This document shows, piece after piece, positions 47,659 to 57,756 of a stretch of 64,000 nucleotides of DNA. Each line of letters opens with the position of its first letter. Position 1 is the first letter of the stretch. Source of the stretch: Ectocarpus siliculosus (taxonomy: Eukaryota; Sar; Phaeophyceae; Ectocarpales; Ectocarpaceae). The translations under genes were made by a program, and so were the position numbers. The stretch is taken from NCBI GenBank assembly GCA_000310025.1, contig FN649752.1:2051745-2115744 (forward strand), given 5' to 3'. Under the pieces are notes generated by a model. It saw only the letters and a list, made by a program, of their open reading frames with translations. It was not told the DNA's origin and did not search any database.

Positions 47659-50600
47659 GCGGCGAGAGCCCAGTCTCACAACATGTAGTCGACTTGGTTG
47701 ACTGCGACGTCCGCATCAAGGGTTCGTGCGGCACATCCAGCGCCACCAAGAAAGGTACGCTGAAGTTCAAACTCAAGAATGACAAAGGTCAACCCGTCCC
47801 GATAGAATTGGAGGTTCTGCTTGTGCGGGACCTTGGAGCAAACATATTTTCTGTCGGAGAGTTGGATGAGAAGGGGGTGAAGACGGATCTACTTTCGGCA
47901 CCTCCGGCCCTGCGAAGCCGGAACCTGTCTTTCCCCATATCAACAGCAGAGGTGCCTCGAATGTACGTCGTGAATCTCATCCTGGACGACCTGAATCTCG
48001 ACCTGCCTAGTTCTCCGCTGGTTTTCCGTGCCGATACCGATGCCGGTGTCTGGCACCGGAGGATGGGACATTGCAATGCGCGCGCCCTGAAGCAGCTCTC
48101 GGATAAGGAAGGCGCCGGCATCAAGTTCATCACCAACATTCAACCAGGTGACTGCGAAGTGTGCGATGTATCTAAAAGCAAGAAGGCGAGTCACCCCCCG
48201 GTTGGCCGCGCCCGTTCACTGACGCGAATGATGCTTATGCATCTCGACCTGTGGGGGAAACATGGTGTGCCATCGTATAGCGGATGTCAGCATATCGCAA
48301 TGTTCACCGACGATAAATCTCGCATGCGGTGGGGCATTCCCCTGAAGACAAAGGATGAAGTGACTGACGCGCTCGAAACACTGATTAAAGAAGTCGCCGA
48401 TCCCGAGGGCATCTGCATCGGGAAAATCCATTGCGATGGCGCAGCCGACTTCAAGGGTAGGTTCTTAGCAATGTGTCGGTCCTTCGGGATCGCTGTGGAG
48501 ACAAGCCCCCCGTACGTCCCTCAAGGGAATGCTGTCGCCGAACGCGGTTTCGGGACCGTCATCGGTGCAGCACGTAGTCTCATGCTTGGAGCTCCGCACC
48601 TACCGCGTCAACTGTGGGCGGAAGCCGCGAAGGCCGCCATTTACATCAAGAACCGCACACCTACTGACGTCCTGGACGGCAAAGCACCACTTGAGGTTTG
48701 GGAGGACAAACCACTCGGCAGCTTGAAGCACATGCATGAGTGGGGGTCTGTAGCGTTTAAACACGTAGAAGCTCGCTCGCGAAACGATAAGTTTTCTGCC
48801 AGGGCCAAGAAGTATTACATGGTGGGATACAATACAACCAGCAAGACGTGGCGGCTATGGGACCCGGCGGAACCACTCAAAATTACAAACTCTGCTGAAG
48901 TGTCATTGCGCGAGGTAGATGCCCGCGACGTCGCTCGCCCCATGCACGGGTCTGACCCATTTCCCGAACAAGGCCAGATTTTCCAGCCCGGCATCATCAC
49001 TACTGGGGCCGAGACAAAAGACGAGGAACCAGAACTGGCAGAAACGAACGACGAACCGGACGAAGAACCGCCCGCGGTGCGCAAAAGCGGTCGTACGACA
49101 AGGCCGCGGGACCGTCTGAACCTGTTTACGACGGAGCAGGTGTTCGAAACGGAATACGCGCTGGTGATCGGAGGTGAGATTGGGAACCTTGGTCAAGGGA
49201 TACCTGGCCAACTAGGATACATGCCCGCCGATCCACCGAACTACCGCGCAGCGGTCAACGGACCAGATGCTGTTGGATGGATGAAAAGCATGGAGGAGGA
49301 GAATCGCTCCTTGCTAGACCACGACGTTTATGAGTGGGTCGACCCCCCGTGCGATGCTCAAATCATCCCGTCAAAATACATCTACAAATGGAAGTACAAC
49401 GAGGCCGGCATCGCTGTTCGACAGAAATCGAGAATCGTAGTGCAAGGATTTTACGAAGCTGAGACCGGAACCGACAATGCTGCACCGGTAGCGTCTCTCC
49501 AAGCCGTCCATCTGATAGTTGCGCATGCAGCCAAGAATGGACTTGTTCTTCGCCAAGCCGACATCAGGACGGCGTTCCTCCACGCGAGGATGGAACCGAG
49601 ATCGAAACCAGTGTACGTCATTCCCCCGGAAGGATTCTCGTGCGACAGCGGGAGAGCCAGGCAAGTCTGGAAGCTCAGAGCATGGCTTTACGGGTTGCGT
49701 TTTTCCCCAAAAGGCTGGTGGGGCACTCTGCACGACTTTCTCCTGAAGATCGGATTTGTTGAGAGCACCGCTGAACCGTGCTTGTACATCCTGGACGACG
49801 GAGATGTGCTCCTTCTCGTTTATGTGGATGACATTCTGCTGACCGGGGAGGGCAAGAACAAAGTACTGAGCATAGTCGATCAGCTGAATGAGCGTTTCGA
49901 AACGGTGGACCTGGGAGGAGCCAGATTCCTACTCGGTATGGGAATCAACCGAGACAGAGCCGCAGGGACAATTCTTTTGGAACAGGAAGCGTATACCAAC
50001 GCCGTGTTGGACAAGTTCGGCATGGCCGACGCGCGTCCGACGACATCTCCGTCTGAGGCTGGACCGGTGTCCGTCTTGGAGGACGAGGTGCTGTCAGCGG
50101 AGGATGCCACATATTTCCGCTCCGCCACAGGCTCGCTTCTATATCTCAGCAGGTGCACAAGGCCCGACATTACACACTCCGTGATGGTTCTGACGCGGAG
50201 TATGGCGAAACCAGGTCCGAGGGCGATGCAGAAACTCAAACGCGTACTCAGGTACCTGAAAGGTACGATATCAATCGGTGTACGCTACGGCGAGGACGCC
50301 GGAGATGGAAACGTCATTACGGCGTTTGTCGACTCAGATTTTGCAGGCGACCTAGACAAGGGCTACTCCACCACGGGAGTCGTGTTGTACTTCGCTGGTG
50401 GACCGGTGGAATGGACATCATCCAAGCAGACGGTGGTGGCGACCTCTTCCGTTGAAGCAGAGTTCGTGGCTTTGTCGAAGGGGTGCAACATCATCAAGTA
50501 CTTCCGCCACCTGCTGGACACCATAAATCAGACTCAGGAAGAAGCAACCGTGGTGTGGGAGGACAACTCGGGAGCTCTAAAATTAACTCGCAGCTTCCGT

Positions 50601-50777
50601 ATCACCCCAAGGACGAAGCACATTGACGTAAAGTTTCACCACGTAAGGTCGCTGGTAGCTGATGGAGTCGTAGACGTGAAGCAAATATCGACGTCGCTTC
50701 AGAAAGCGGACATTTTTACGAAAGGGCCAAACCCGTCGGAGTTTCTCCGCGCCCGTGGCATGCTGTTAGGAGTTTGA
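47376..50777 (+). CDS. pol: copia pol: protease, integrase, reverse transcriptase, RNase H
   Basis: The frame is open from just after TGA 47373-47375 to TGA 50775-50777. There is no ATG near its start, so it was translated with gag. Counting codons from 47406: protease motif DTAAS at residue 76; GAG-pre-integrase HHCC zinc segment (VWHRRMGH...CEVC) at about 215-260; integrase D281, D344 and E379 with the D35E spacing; reverse transcriptase ADIRTAF (D719) and YVDD (806-809); RNase H with TSSVEAEFVALS near 1015. All main catalytic residues are present, so the enzymes may have been active recently. The N-terminal acidic linker repeats QVPxAPA, which also occurs in the gag frame. Confidence 0.93.
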   Translation, partial: GGVRCQCRAGVAAPATASLPLLERAFPLQVPIAPATAEETEEPAASYEQEKDPPAAIQHEELVAYTNVFRAVDKTAPAENTRVFIDTAASGHMVSGESPVSQHVVDLVDCDVRIKGSCGTSSATKKGTLKFKLKNDKGQPVPIELEVLLVRDLGANIFSVGELDEKGVKTDLLSAPPALRSRNLSFPISTAEVPRMYVVNLILDDLNLDLPSSPLVFRADTDAGVWHRRMGHCNARALKQLSDKEGAGIKFITNIQPGDCEVCDVSKSKKASHPPVGRARSLTRMMLMHLDLWGKHGVPSYSGCQHIAMFTDDKSRMRWGIPLKTKDEVTDALETLIKEVADPEGICIGKIHCDGAADFKGRFLAMCRSFGIAVETSPPYVPQGNAVAERGFGTVIGAARSLMLGAPHLPRQLWAEAAKAAIYIKNRTPTDVLDGKAPLEVWEDKPLGSLKHMHEWGSVAFKHVEARSRNDKFSARAKKYYMVGYNTTSKTWRLWDPAEPLKITNSAEVSLREVDARDVARPMHGSDPFPEQGQIFQPGIITTGAETKDEEPELAETNDEPDEEPPAVRKSGRTTRPRDRLNLFTTEQVFETEYALVIGGEIGNLGQGIPGQLGYMPADPPNYRAAVNGPDAVGWMKSMEEENRSLLDHDVYEWVDPPCDAQIIPSKYIYKWKYNEAGIAVRQKSRIVVQGFYEAETGTDNAAPVASLQAVHLIVAHAAKNGLVLRQADIRTAFLHARMEPRSKPVYVIPPEGFSCDSGRARQVWKLRAWLYGLRFSPKGWWGTLHDFLLKIGFVESTAEPCLYILDDGDVLLLVYVDDILLTGEGKNKVLSIVDQLNERFETVDLGGARFLLGMGINRDRAAGTILLEQEAYTNAVLDKFGMADARPTTSPSEAGPVSVLEDEVLSAEDATYFRSATGSLLYLSRCTRPDITHSVMVLTRSMAKPGPRAMQKLKRVLRYLKGTISIGVRYGEDAGDGNVITAFVDSDFAGDLDKGYSTTGVVLYFAGGPVEWTSSKQTVVATSSVEAEFVALSKGCNIIKYFRHLLDTINQTQEEATVVWEDNSGALKLTRSFRITPRTKHIDVKFHHVRSLVADGVVDVKQISTSLQKADIFTKGPNPSEFLRARGMLLGV

Positions 50778-51052
50778 TCACCTCCCCTCTTCGTAATCAG
50801 ACTTTATGTCTTGAGGGTTGGATGGTGTATGTGTGTGTATATGTTAGAAGAAAATTCGGGAGATTTGTGTCGAAGGAAAATAAATCGCTGCTGATGCAAC
50901 GCAGCTGAGAAAGGCAAAACAATTGATATTGAGTCAGAAGTTCTTAAGATAGCATTGTTTCGATAGGACATGGATATTGTTTTCGAGAGGACATTGAGAG
51001 AGAATTGGATCTGATGCATTGGTACTAGAATGACGTAGTTCTTGAGAGGACA

Positions 51053-51293
51053 TGTTGGAGTAATTGCGGTACAAGAACGACTCTATTCTACTGCATGGGT
51101 TTATGCGGTATTGTGAAGGCGTTGCCAAGTCTGTAACCGTCAGGTGAAGACAGCTTGGGCGTCTGTGTGGATAATAATATCACTCTGTGTGTTTGCCTAC
51201 CTAACCTCGCATCACATGCCAGCTACTACTTTGTAGCCACAGCTGAAGGAATAGCTGTACAGCAACTGCAGTGACAGTGCTGTTGCCTCAACA
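51053..51293 (+). repeat. 3' LTR of the copia element
   Basis: 241 bp, nearly identical to the 5' LTR. Shared as the 5' LTR of the fragment that follows. Confidence 0.9.
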
Positions 51294-51488
51294 GGTTTTG
51301 AGCCTCGAGTTGCTCGAGCTAGCACACCAGAGTCACAAGCGTCGGTAAGCATGGCTACCGGCTCGTCAGGCGAGATCCGAAGAGGATTCGCCAAGTTCAG
51401 TGGCGACCCAGGCGACTACGTTGGCTGGCGAACTCTGCAGACCTCCTTATTCATGGAGGACAAGCTGCACAAGGTTCTGTTGGGAGTG
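51294..51488 (+). mobile_element. Truncated second copia element fused to the 3' LTR
   Basis: This is identical to 46066-46260: primer-binding region, gag ATG (51351) and the first 46 gag codons, ending at GGGAGTG. The sequence then departs abruptly. An LTR, internal, LTR, internal arrangement is what recombination between LTRs of two copies leaves, followed by a deletion that removed the rest of the second copy. Confidence 0.9.
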
Positions 51489-51779
51489 TCCGGATCCCTC
51501 TATGAGCTTGCTACGTTGAGTGTGCGCTACGCAGTGGTTGGTGTTTAGGACGGAAGGGGCGGTCGTCTACTAATCCCGCCGCTCTTGGGAAACATTTTCG
51601 CGACCTGCCCCATTTCAAAATGTTTGAGAATATTTTGTCAAACGAGCGACTTTTGCCCCATTTCAAAATGTTTGAGAATATTTTGGCGAAGATTTTCTCC
51701 CATAAACAGTGAAACAAAATCTTTGTCCGCAAATGTTTGAAAATATAAACATTTTCGCAAAGATTTGGCGACCATAAAC
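51489..51779. other. AT-rich junction sequence with short direct repeats
   Basis: TGCCCCATTTCAAAATGTTT followed by GAGAATATTTTG occurs twice (51607-51638 and 51654-51685). AAATGTTTGAAAATAT follows near 51730. It joins the broken copia fragment to the second long-repeat copy. No gene. Confidence 0.6.
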
Positions 51780-52185
51780 ATGGGTCTAAGAATACAAGAG
51801 TCGGATCTACTCAAATCCGGACAGAAATGACCTGTGTGTCTTAACGGGAGATCTGCCAAATGGAAACGAGTCTCTGCAGTCCACCACGAACAACCCGAGA
51901 GGTCCGCCGCTTGCCAACTGCCAGATTGCTGTTGTGACGTACTGCTATGACGTGGGCACACCACATGGGGAGCTATCGCTCCCGAGAAGCACACACCAAA
52001 CACGTACATGGCCTCTTGTGCGGTACTGACACGATGTCTATGCATGTGACACTTTGAATCGACCCTCGTCCGACGGAAAGCCGCCAATTCGTCTGTGCAT
52101 TTATTTGAAGTTCGACAACCCACTGCCCCACAGACCAACACATACATCCCACACACGTTTTTTTTTTTTTTCGGGACCAGATGCT
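51780..52185 (+). repeat. Long repeat, second direct copy (partial)
   Basis: This matches 45375-45765 at high identity in the same orientation, starting at TAAGAAT(A/G)CAAGAGTCGG. It ends in the T-run before CGGGACCAG, where copy 1 would continue. It lacks the AGGGTCGG terminus, so it is truncated at both ends. Confidence 0.85.
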
Positions 52186-52392
52186 GGTGATGCTCCTGGT
52201 CACGCCCCCCGCCTTGCGAATAGGACATTATTCCTCTACTGCTCTTGCGCAACAAGGTGCCCCACCGTGGGTGTGCCTGTGCGCACTCCGTGCTGGATTG
52301 GTGTCGCGGCTTGGTGTGGCGCCTTGCCACGGCACACGGCACTACTTTCTGTGCGTCAGTGCGTCACTTGCCGTCGACTGGACCGCTAATAA

Positions 52393-53555
52393 CGGTGTTT
52401 GCGAAGTTGAAATTTCAGTTCATCTTGGTCTTTTTGATCCCCCCGAGCGCCGAAGACCGATGGATCTTTAGGAATTCAATCTTTTGCTTTATGGAATTGC
52501 CCCCAAAGACCGCAGGAAAGCTTGAATTCAGTCTTGCTCATTTTGGTCTTTGAAGGAACAATTTTTGATTGGCCTACACACCCCGAGATACTCCCGACGT
52601 CCTCCCGACACCGCCGCACCATCCATCCCGTGGAGCTGCCCAAACACACACACCTTGGCCGCCGTAGACGACACCATGGCGAACCAACTACAAACAGCAG
52701 CAGTGCCGCCAGACCACAGACGGTCAGACAAACGTCGCTGCACCGCACACCCGGTGCGCATTGCATGCTGCCGACATGGTGCAACTTTTGCTTCATCTTA
52801 AATGTTTATGCGTGGACAGAAGCATGCCGCTCTACATGCATGCTCATAATAAGTAACACATCAAGCCGCGGCGTGAGGAGGGTGAGGCGGTGAGGCGGGC
52901 GGCATAGATCTCAGGAGTGCGGCACAGGTCAGGTGGTGGAGGCGGAGGTGATGATGGAGATGGGGATGCTTCAAGCGGCGTGGGGGCGTGAGGAGCTGCA
53001 GCGCGTGCGTCCTGTGGACCGTGCTGTGGTGATTTGTTTGACAGGAAACGATCGACTCCGTCGACGACTGACTGCGATATGTATCACAACTTGTTCGCGT
53101 GCTGAAGGGGTACATACACAGAAACCTACATACATGCATGCCTCCGCTTTTTGCGGCGCTACGCTTCCCATGCACTCCCGGTAACTGAACTGGGCCAACC
53201 GCCTGTTCATGAATTTTTAGTACGTTGCTCCATCAGTATTCTCCATGACTGGGGGTGGGTGAGGGTGCAGTGATAGTGGAGTAGTAGTAGTAGCCTTGTT
53301 GGGGTGAAAGCGGAAGCAAGCTCGGAAATAAATATGTTTGGTGTTCCGAGTCAGCTCAATCAACCATCTGTCTGCCGCCGCCGGCAAAGGGGCTCCGTCG
53401 TATTGAACGCAACGTTCTAGGAAATTTCCGCATGCTCAAGACTGAATTATTGCGCTCCGGTCTTCGCAAGCTATTTTTGAAACCAAAATTCAATCTTGGG
53501 CCGGAATTCCTTCAAACTTCCAAGACTGAAATGGGAGACCATTTCGCAAACACCC
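52393..53555. mobile_element. 1.16-kb TIR element, copy 1
   Basis: Ends CGGTGTTTGCGAA / TTCGCAAACACCC, with further imperfect pairing (TTTCAGT...CTTGG). The element is flanked by TAA on both sides (52390-52392 and 53556-53558). A 3-bp TAA/TTA target and such ends suggest a PIF/Harbinger-type non-autonomous element (inference). The only longer frame (123 codons) has no motif. Nearly identical to 53621-54785. Confidence 0.8.
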
Positions 53556-53620
53556 TAATGTTCGAAGTTGGTTTCGTTTCTCCCAAATCGGGATCCGATT
53601 ACATCATTTTACCTTCATTA

Positions 53621-54785
53621 CGGTGTTTGCGAAGTTGAGATTTCAGTTTCATCTTGGTCTTTTTGATCCCCCCGAGCGCCGAAGACCGATGGATCTTTAG
53701 GAATTCAATCTTTTGCTTTATGGAATCGCCCCCAAAGACCGCAGGAAAGCTTGAATTCAGTCTTGCTCATTTTGGTCTTTGAAGGAACAATTTTTGATTG
53801 GCCTACACACCCCGAGATACTCCCGACGTCCTCCCGACACCGCCGCACCATCCATCCCGTGGAGCTGCCCAAACACACACACCTTGGCCGCCGTAGACGA
53901 CACCATGGCGAACCAACTACAAACAGCAGCAGTGCCGCCAGACCACAGACGGTCAGACAAACGTCGCTGCACCGCACACCCGGTGCGCATTGCATGCTGC
54001 CGACATGGTGCAACTTTTGCTTCATCTTAAATGTTTATGCGTGGACAGAAGCATGCCGCTCTACATGCATGCTCATAGTAAGTGACACATCAAGCCGCGG
54101 CGTGAGGAGGGTGAGGCGGTGAGGCGGGCGGCATAGATCTCAGGAGTGCGGCACAGGTCAGGTGGTGGAGGCGGAGGTGATGATGGAGATGGGGATGCTT
54201 CAACCGGCGTGGGGGCGTGAGGAGCTGCAGCGCGTGCGTCCTGTGGACCGTGCTGTGGTGATTTGTTTGACAGGAAACGATCGACTCCGTCGACGACTGA
54301 CTGCGATATGTATCACAACTTGTTCGCGTGCTGAAAGGGTACGTACGTACACACATGCATGTGCCTCCGCTTTTTGCGGCGCTACGCTTCCCATGCACTC
54401 CCGGTAACTGAACTGGGCCAACCGCCTGTTCATGAATTAGTACGTTGCTCCATCAGTATTCTCCATGACTGGGGGTGAGGGTGTGCAGTGCATGATATAG
54501 TAGTGGAGGAGTAGTAGTAGTAGCCTTGTTGGGGTGAAAGCGGAAGCTCGGAAATAAATATATATGTTTGTTTGGTGTTCCGAGTCGGCTCAACCATCTG
54601 TCTGCCGCCGCCGGCAAAGGGGCTCCGTCGTATTGAACGCAACGTTCTAGGAAATTTCCGCATGTTCAAGACTGAAATATTGCGCTCCGGTCTTCGCAAG
54701 CTATTTTTGAAACCAAAATTCAATCTTGGGCCGGAATTCCTTCAAACTTCCAAGACTGAAATTGGAGACCATTTCGCAAACACCC
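53621..54785. mobile_element. 1.16-kb TIR element, copy 2
   Basis: Direct copy of 52393-53555 with few differences (small changes near 53103/54340 and 53335/54560). The left flank is TTA; the right flank reads TAT, so the target duplication is imperfect. The 65 bp between the copies contain CCCAAATCGGGATCCGATTA, whose complement recurs at 54957-54976. Confidence 0.8.
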
Positions 54786-54816
54786 TATTATTTTGATTCC
54801 CGATTTGGAGAGGGGG

Positions 54817-55581
54817 GATCCGATTATAAGTCCTAAAGATTCCACGGGTTCCAAAACTTTTCGCCAATCAACAAGAGAGTTCTTTGGATCTTGTGGTCTT
54901 ATAATCAAATCGGTATGTGAAATCGAGAACCGATTCCTTCGTTAAGACCGGCCCTTAATCGGATCCCGATTTGGGTGAACAGCGTCCATAGTTGCGGGAC
55001 CACGGTCTACTCGCATGCACGGCGCGTGCCCACCTACCCCCATCCACACGAACGCCATCCACCGCCGAGCACAGACGAAAGAGAGAGCCCAAAAAGCCAA
55101 CCCAAAGGGAGGGTGACTGCGCATCGTTGTTGCACGTGACTGGTGCCGAAAAAAAACGTGTGTGGGATGTGTTGGTCTGTGGGGCAATCTCCAGGAGTGG
55201 GTTGTCGAACTTCAAATGCGCAGACGAATTGGCGACTTTCCATCGGACGAGGCTCGATTCAAGCTCTCACATGCATGCATATAGACATCGTGTCAGTACC
55301 GCACAGAGGCCATGTACGCGTTTGTGTGTGCTTGTCGGGAGCGATAACTCCCCATGTGGTGTGGCCACGTCATAACAGTACGTCATAACAGGCAGTTGGC
55401 AAGCGGCGGACCTCTCGGGTTGTTCGCGGTGGACTGCAGAGATTCGTTACCATTTGGCAGATCTCCAGTTAAGACACACAGACAGGCTATTTCTGTCCGG
55501 ATTTGGGTAGATCCGACTCTTTTATTCTTATATCGAAATGTGATTTCGAGATCTGATGATTTCTTCGTTAAGACCGACCCT
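54817..55581 (-). repeat. Long repeat, inverted copy (right arm)
   Basis: Reverse-complement copy of the blocks at 45168-45820: block B at 55085-55581, ending in GACCGACCCT, and block A at 54817-54955. Along the minus strand the order is B then A, whereas on the left it is A then B, so the units seem to derive from an A-B-A array. The uninterrupted copy shows what the left arm looked like before copia entered after TTGGCTTTTTG. Confidence 0.8.
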
Positions 55582-55728
55582 CCACATCAGACAGACAGAT
55601 CAGAAACAGCTTGTCACCGCATACGTTTTTGGTTGAAGCTGACGACTTCTGCCGGGCTGTTCGACACGACAGCCCGACTCTACCCCACAACTGACGCGAC
55701 AGATGATGGACAGAATCAGCGCGTGGTC

Positions 55729-55765
<37 letters not shown>

Positions 55766-56091
55766 CTTCACATTAAAAACCGTTCCGATCTCTCTCTACC
55801 AAGTACCTTCGTATGTCCGTACTGATCCAACAACACTCGACGCGGTCGATTCCCGTGGTCACAGGTTAACTTACCCTAAAAAGGTACACTCAAATAAACT
55901 GGCCCCGAGGGGTCCGCAAGTCAAAAGAAATCAACGACAGATATTCTGGGATCCTCCGCTCCCTCTTCACGCTATGCGGGGTATCAACTGAGATTAGCAG
56001 TCACTATCTATCATGGGCCGGAGAGAAAGAGGCACACTCCCTTGGTTCAATCTTGGTACTTCACAACGCAAGCAGAGACAAGTCCATCTGG

Positions 56092-56265
56092 CACAGAAAA
56101 AGAGAGAAAAAAAGAGAGAAAAAAAGAGAGAAAAAAAAGGACAAAGAGAAAAAAAGGAGAAAAAATAAAAATGGAAACCGTAAGGAGAAGAGAAAATAAA
56201 TGAAAATAAAATGAAAAAATGAAAAAAAGGGCGAGGACAAAGAGGGACCAGGCCGAAAAATAACA
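56092..56265 (+). repeat. Polypurine (A/G) tract
   Basis: GAGAGAAAAAAA units repeat several times and then decay to A-rich sequence, almost without pyrimidines for ~170 bp. It lies in the LINE 3' untranslated region. Confidence 0.85.
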
Positions 56266-56446
56266 GGAAGTATGAGGCAGAACAAGGCACACGGTGGAGC
56301 GGTGGAGAGACCACTAACGAACAAGCAAACACGCAAACATTGCCACCAACCAGCGATACATTGTAATGGTACGAAATCACTACTACTACTGGGGGGTTGG
56401 TGCAATGGTGCAGCGTTGGGGGGGGGGGGAATTGGCGAAAAGAAAT

Positions 56447-57748
56447 TCAATCCGGCACGTGTCGTGCCACTCGGTCCGTCTCTTCTCGTTTGCTTTCTTC
56501 CCTTGCCGTCTCGTCCGTCTCCTGCCCCCCTCCCGCCCCATTGGTTGTTGGCTTGTGGTTTCGTTTGAGCGCTCGTTGTCGGCTGGCCTCTTCTTCCTTC
56601 TCGTGCCAGGAGGTCATGAACCTCTCAGCTCCCTGCAGCACCGCCGCATGCCAGGGTACTCCCCCCTCCACCTTCGCGGCTTCCGTCCACCTTGACTTCG
56701 GTGCCGTGTCTTTCGGTACGTACGGGAATTCCGAGACAACTTGGGTCGGTTTTCGTAGATCCGTGGTCGGCCCCGAAGGCCTTCAGGTCGTCGAGCACAC
56801 ACTTCGGCCAGTTCTGTTCCTGTCCCCCCCTACGTGGCTTCTCCCCCCCGCCAGCTCGCCGAGCATCAGTCGTTTCGGGAGTCGCCCGTCCGGCTGCCTT
56901 GCCAGTGCTCCCGCGAACAGTAGGCGTCGTTGTCGGATCGTGGCTTCAACGCTCTGGCATTCGACCCTCTTCAGCGTCTGGGCGTACGAGAGCTGCCGGT
57001 AGGTGTCTTTCTTGCGCTTGTACCCGATAACTCGAAGGAGCAGTCGGTGGTGTGTCGACCGCAGCGTCTGATAGTGGCCGCTGAGTGGTGACCATGTCAT
57101 GCAGCCGTACAGCAGTGCCTCCATCGCCTCCGCCTGCCTGGAGGAGGCGGATCTTGAGTCGGAATGGCGCTTTCGGTCTGTCGAAGAGCTCCTGGCCATA
57201 TCGCCTGAGGCACGCCCACGCTCCTCTGCTCCTGTAGCTGATCTCCCGGGTGAGGTCGCCATGTTCGTTGACGAGGCCACCGAGGTACCGGAACTCGGTC
57301 GTCTGGGCGTATTTCTGTCCCGCGGCTTCGATAGTCAGTGGTGGAGGAGGAGGCGGGGGGGACTGTGATGTTGCAGTCGGCTTGTCCTTCGCGCGCATCA
57401 GGAGCGTCTCCGTCTTCTTCTCCGACACCGTTAGCCCGAACTCTCCGAACACCTCAACGATGATGGTCATCATTCTCGCCAGTCCTTCTGCAGACCTCGA
57501 TACGACGCCGGCATCATCGGCATACAGCACCCCCCATACTGCCCTCCGTACTCGGTCAAGGGGTGTCTCCTCCCCCCCCCCCGCTTCCGTCTTCCCCTCC
57601 TCCTCCAAGCACACCAGATTCCTCCGCAGAACAACATCATCCTCGCTGAATCGGATAACGACGACCTCGAGGACCTCGGCGAAGAAGATGTTGAACAGCA
57701 GTGGGGATAGCACACATCCTTGTCGCACACCCTGTGTTCCCAAGCTCT
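56447..57748 (-). pseudogene. LINE ORF, second part: RT palm and C-terminal region
   Basis: It opens with GTQGVRQGCVLSPLLFNIFF and continues to YADD, the catalytic RT motif. Both lie directly C-terminal to where the first part stops. The frame shifts near 57130 (inside RLKIRLLQA / EAMEALLYGCMTW), so the C-terminal domain (LLRVIGYKRKKDTYRQLS...RRLLFAGALARQ) is in another frame. The last stretch (PWHAAVLQGAERFM) is in a third. At least two indels have therefore accumulated. Confidence 0.85.
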
Positions 57749-57756
57749 AGCTTGGG

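Larger units (their letters stand above)
45821..51293 (+). mobile_element. Ty1/copia LTR retrotransposon
   Basis: The order LTR, gag, protease, integrase, reverse transcriptase, RNase H, LTR is the Ty1/copia order. The LTRs (45821-46065 and 51053-51293) begin TGTTG and end CAACA. They differ only by a 4-bp duplication (GACT) and one substitution, so insertion was recent. A primer-binding site candidate follows the 5' LTR directly (GGTTTTGAGCC, 46066-46076), partly resembling the initiator-Met half-site used by many copia elements. A purine stretch, GAGAGGA, precedes the 3' LTR. No matching target duplication is seen, because the right LTR runs on into another internal fragment. Coding is broken twice: a stop in gag and a single-base shift before protease. 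Confidence 0.92.
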
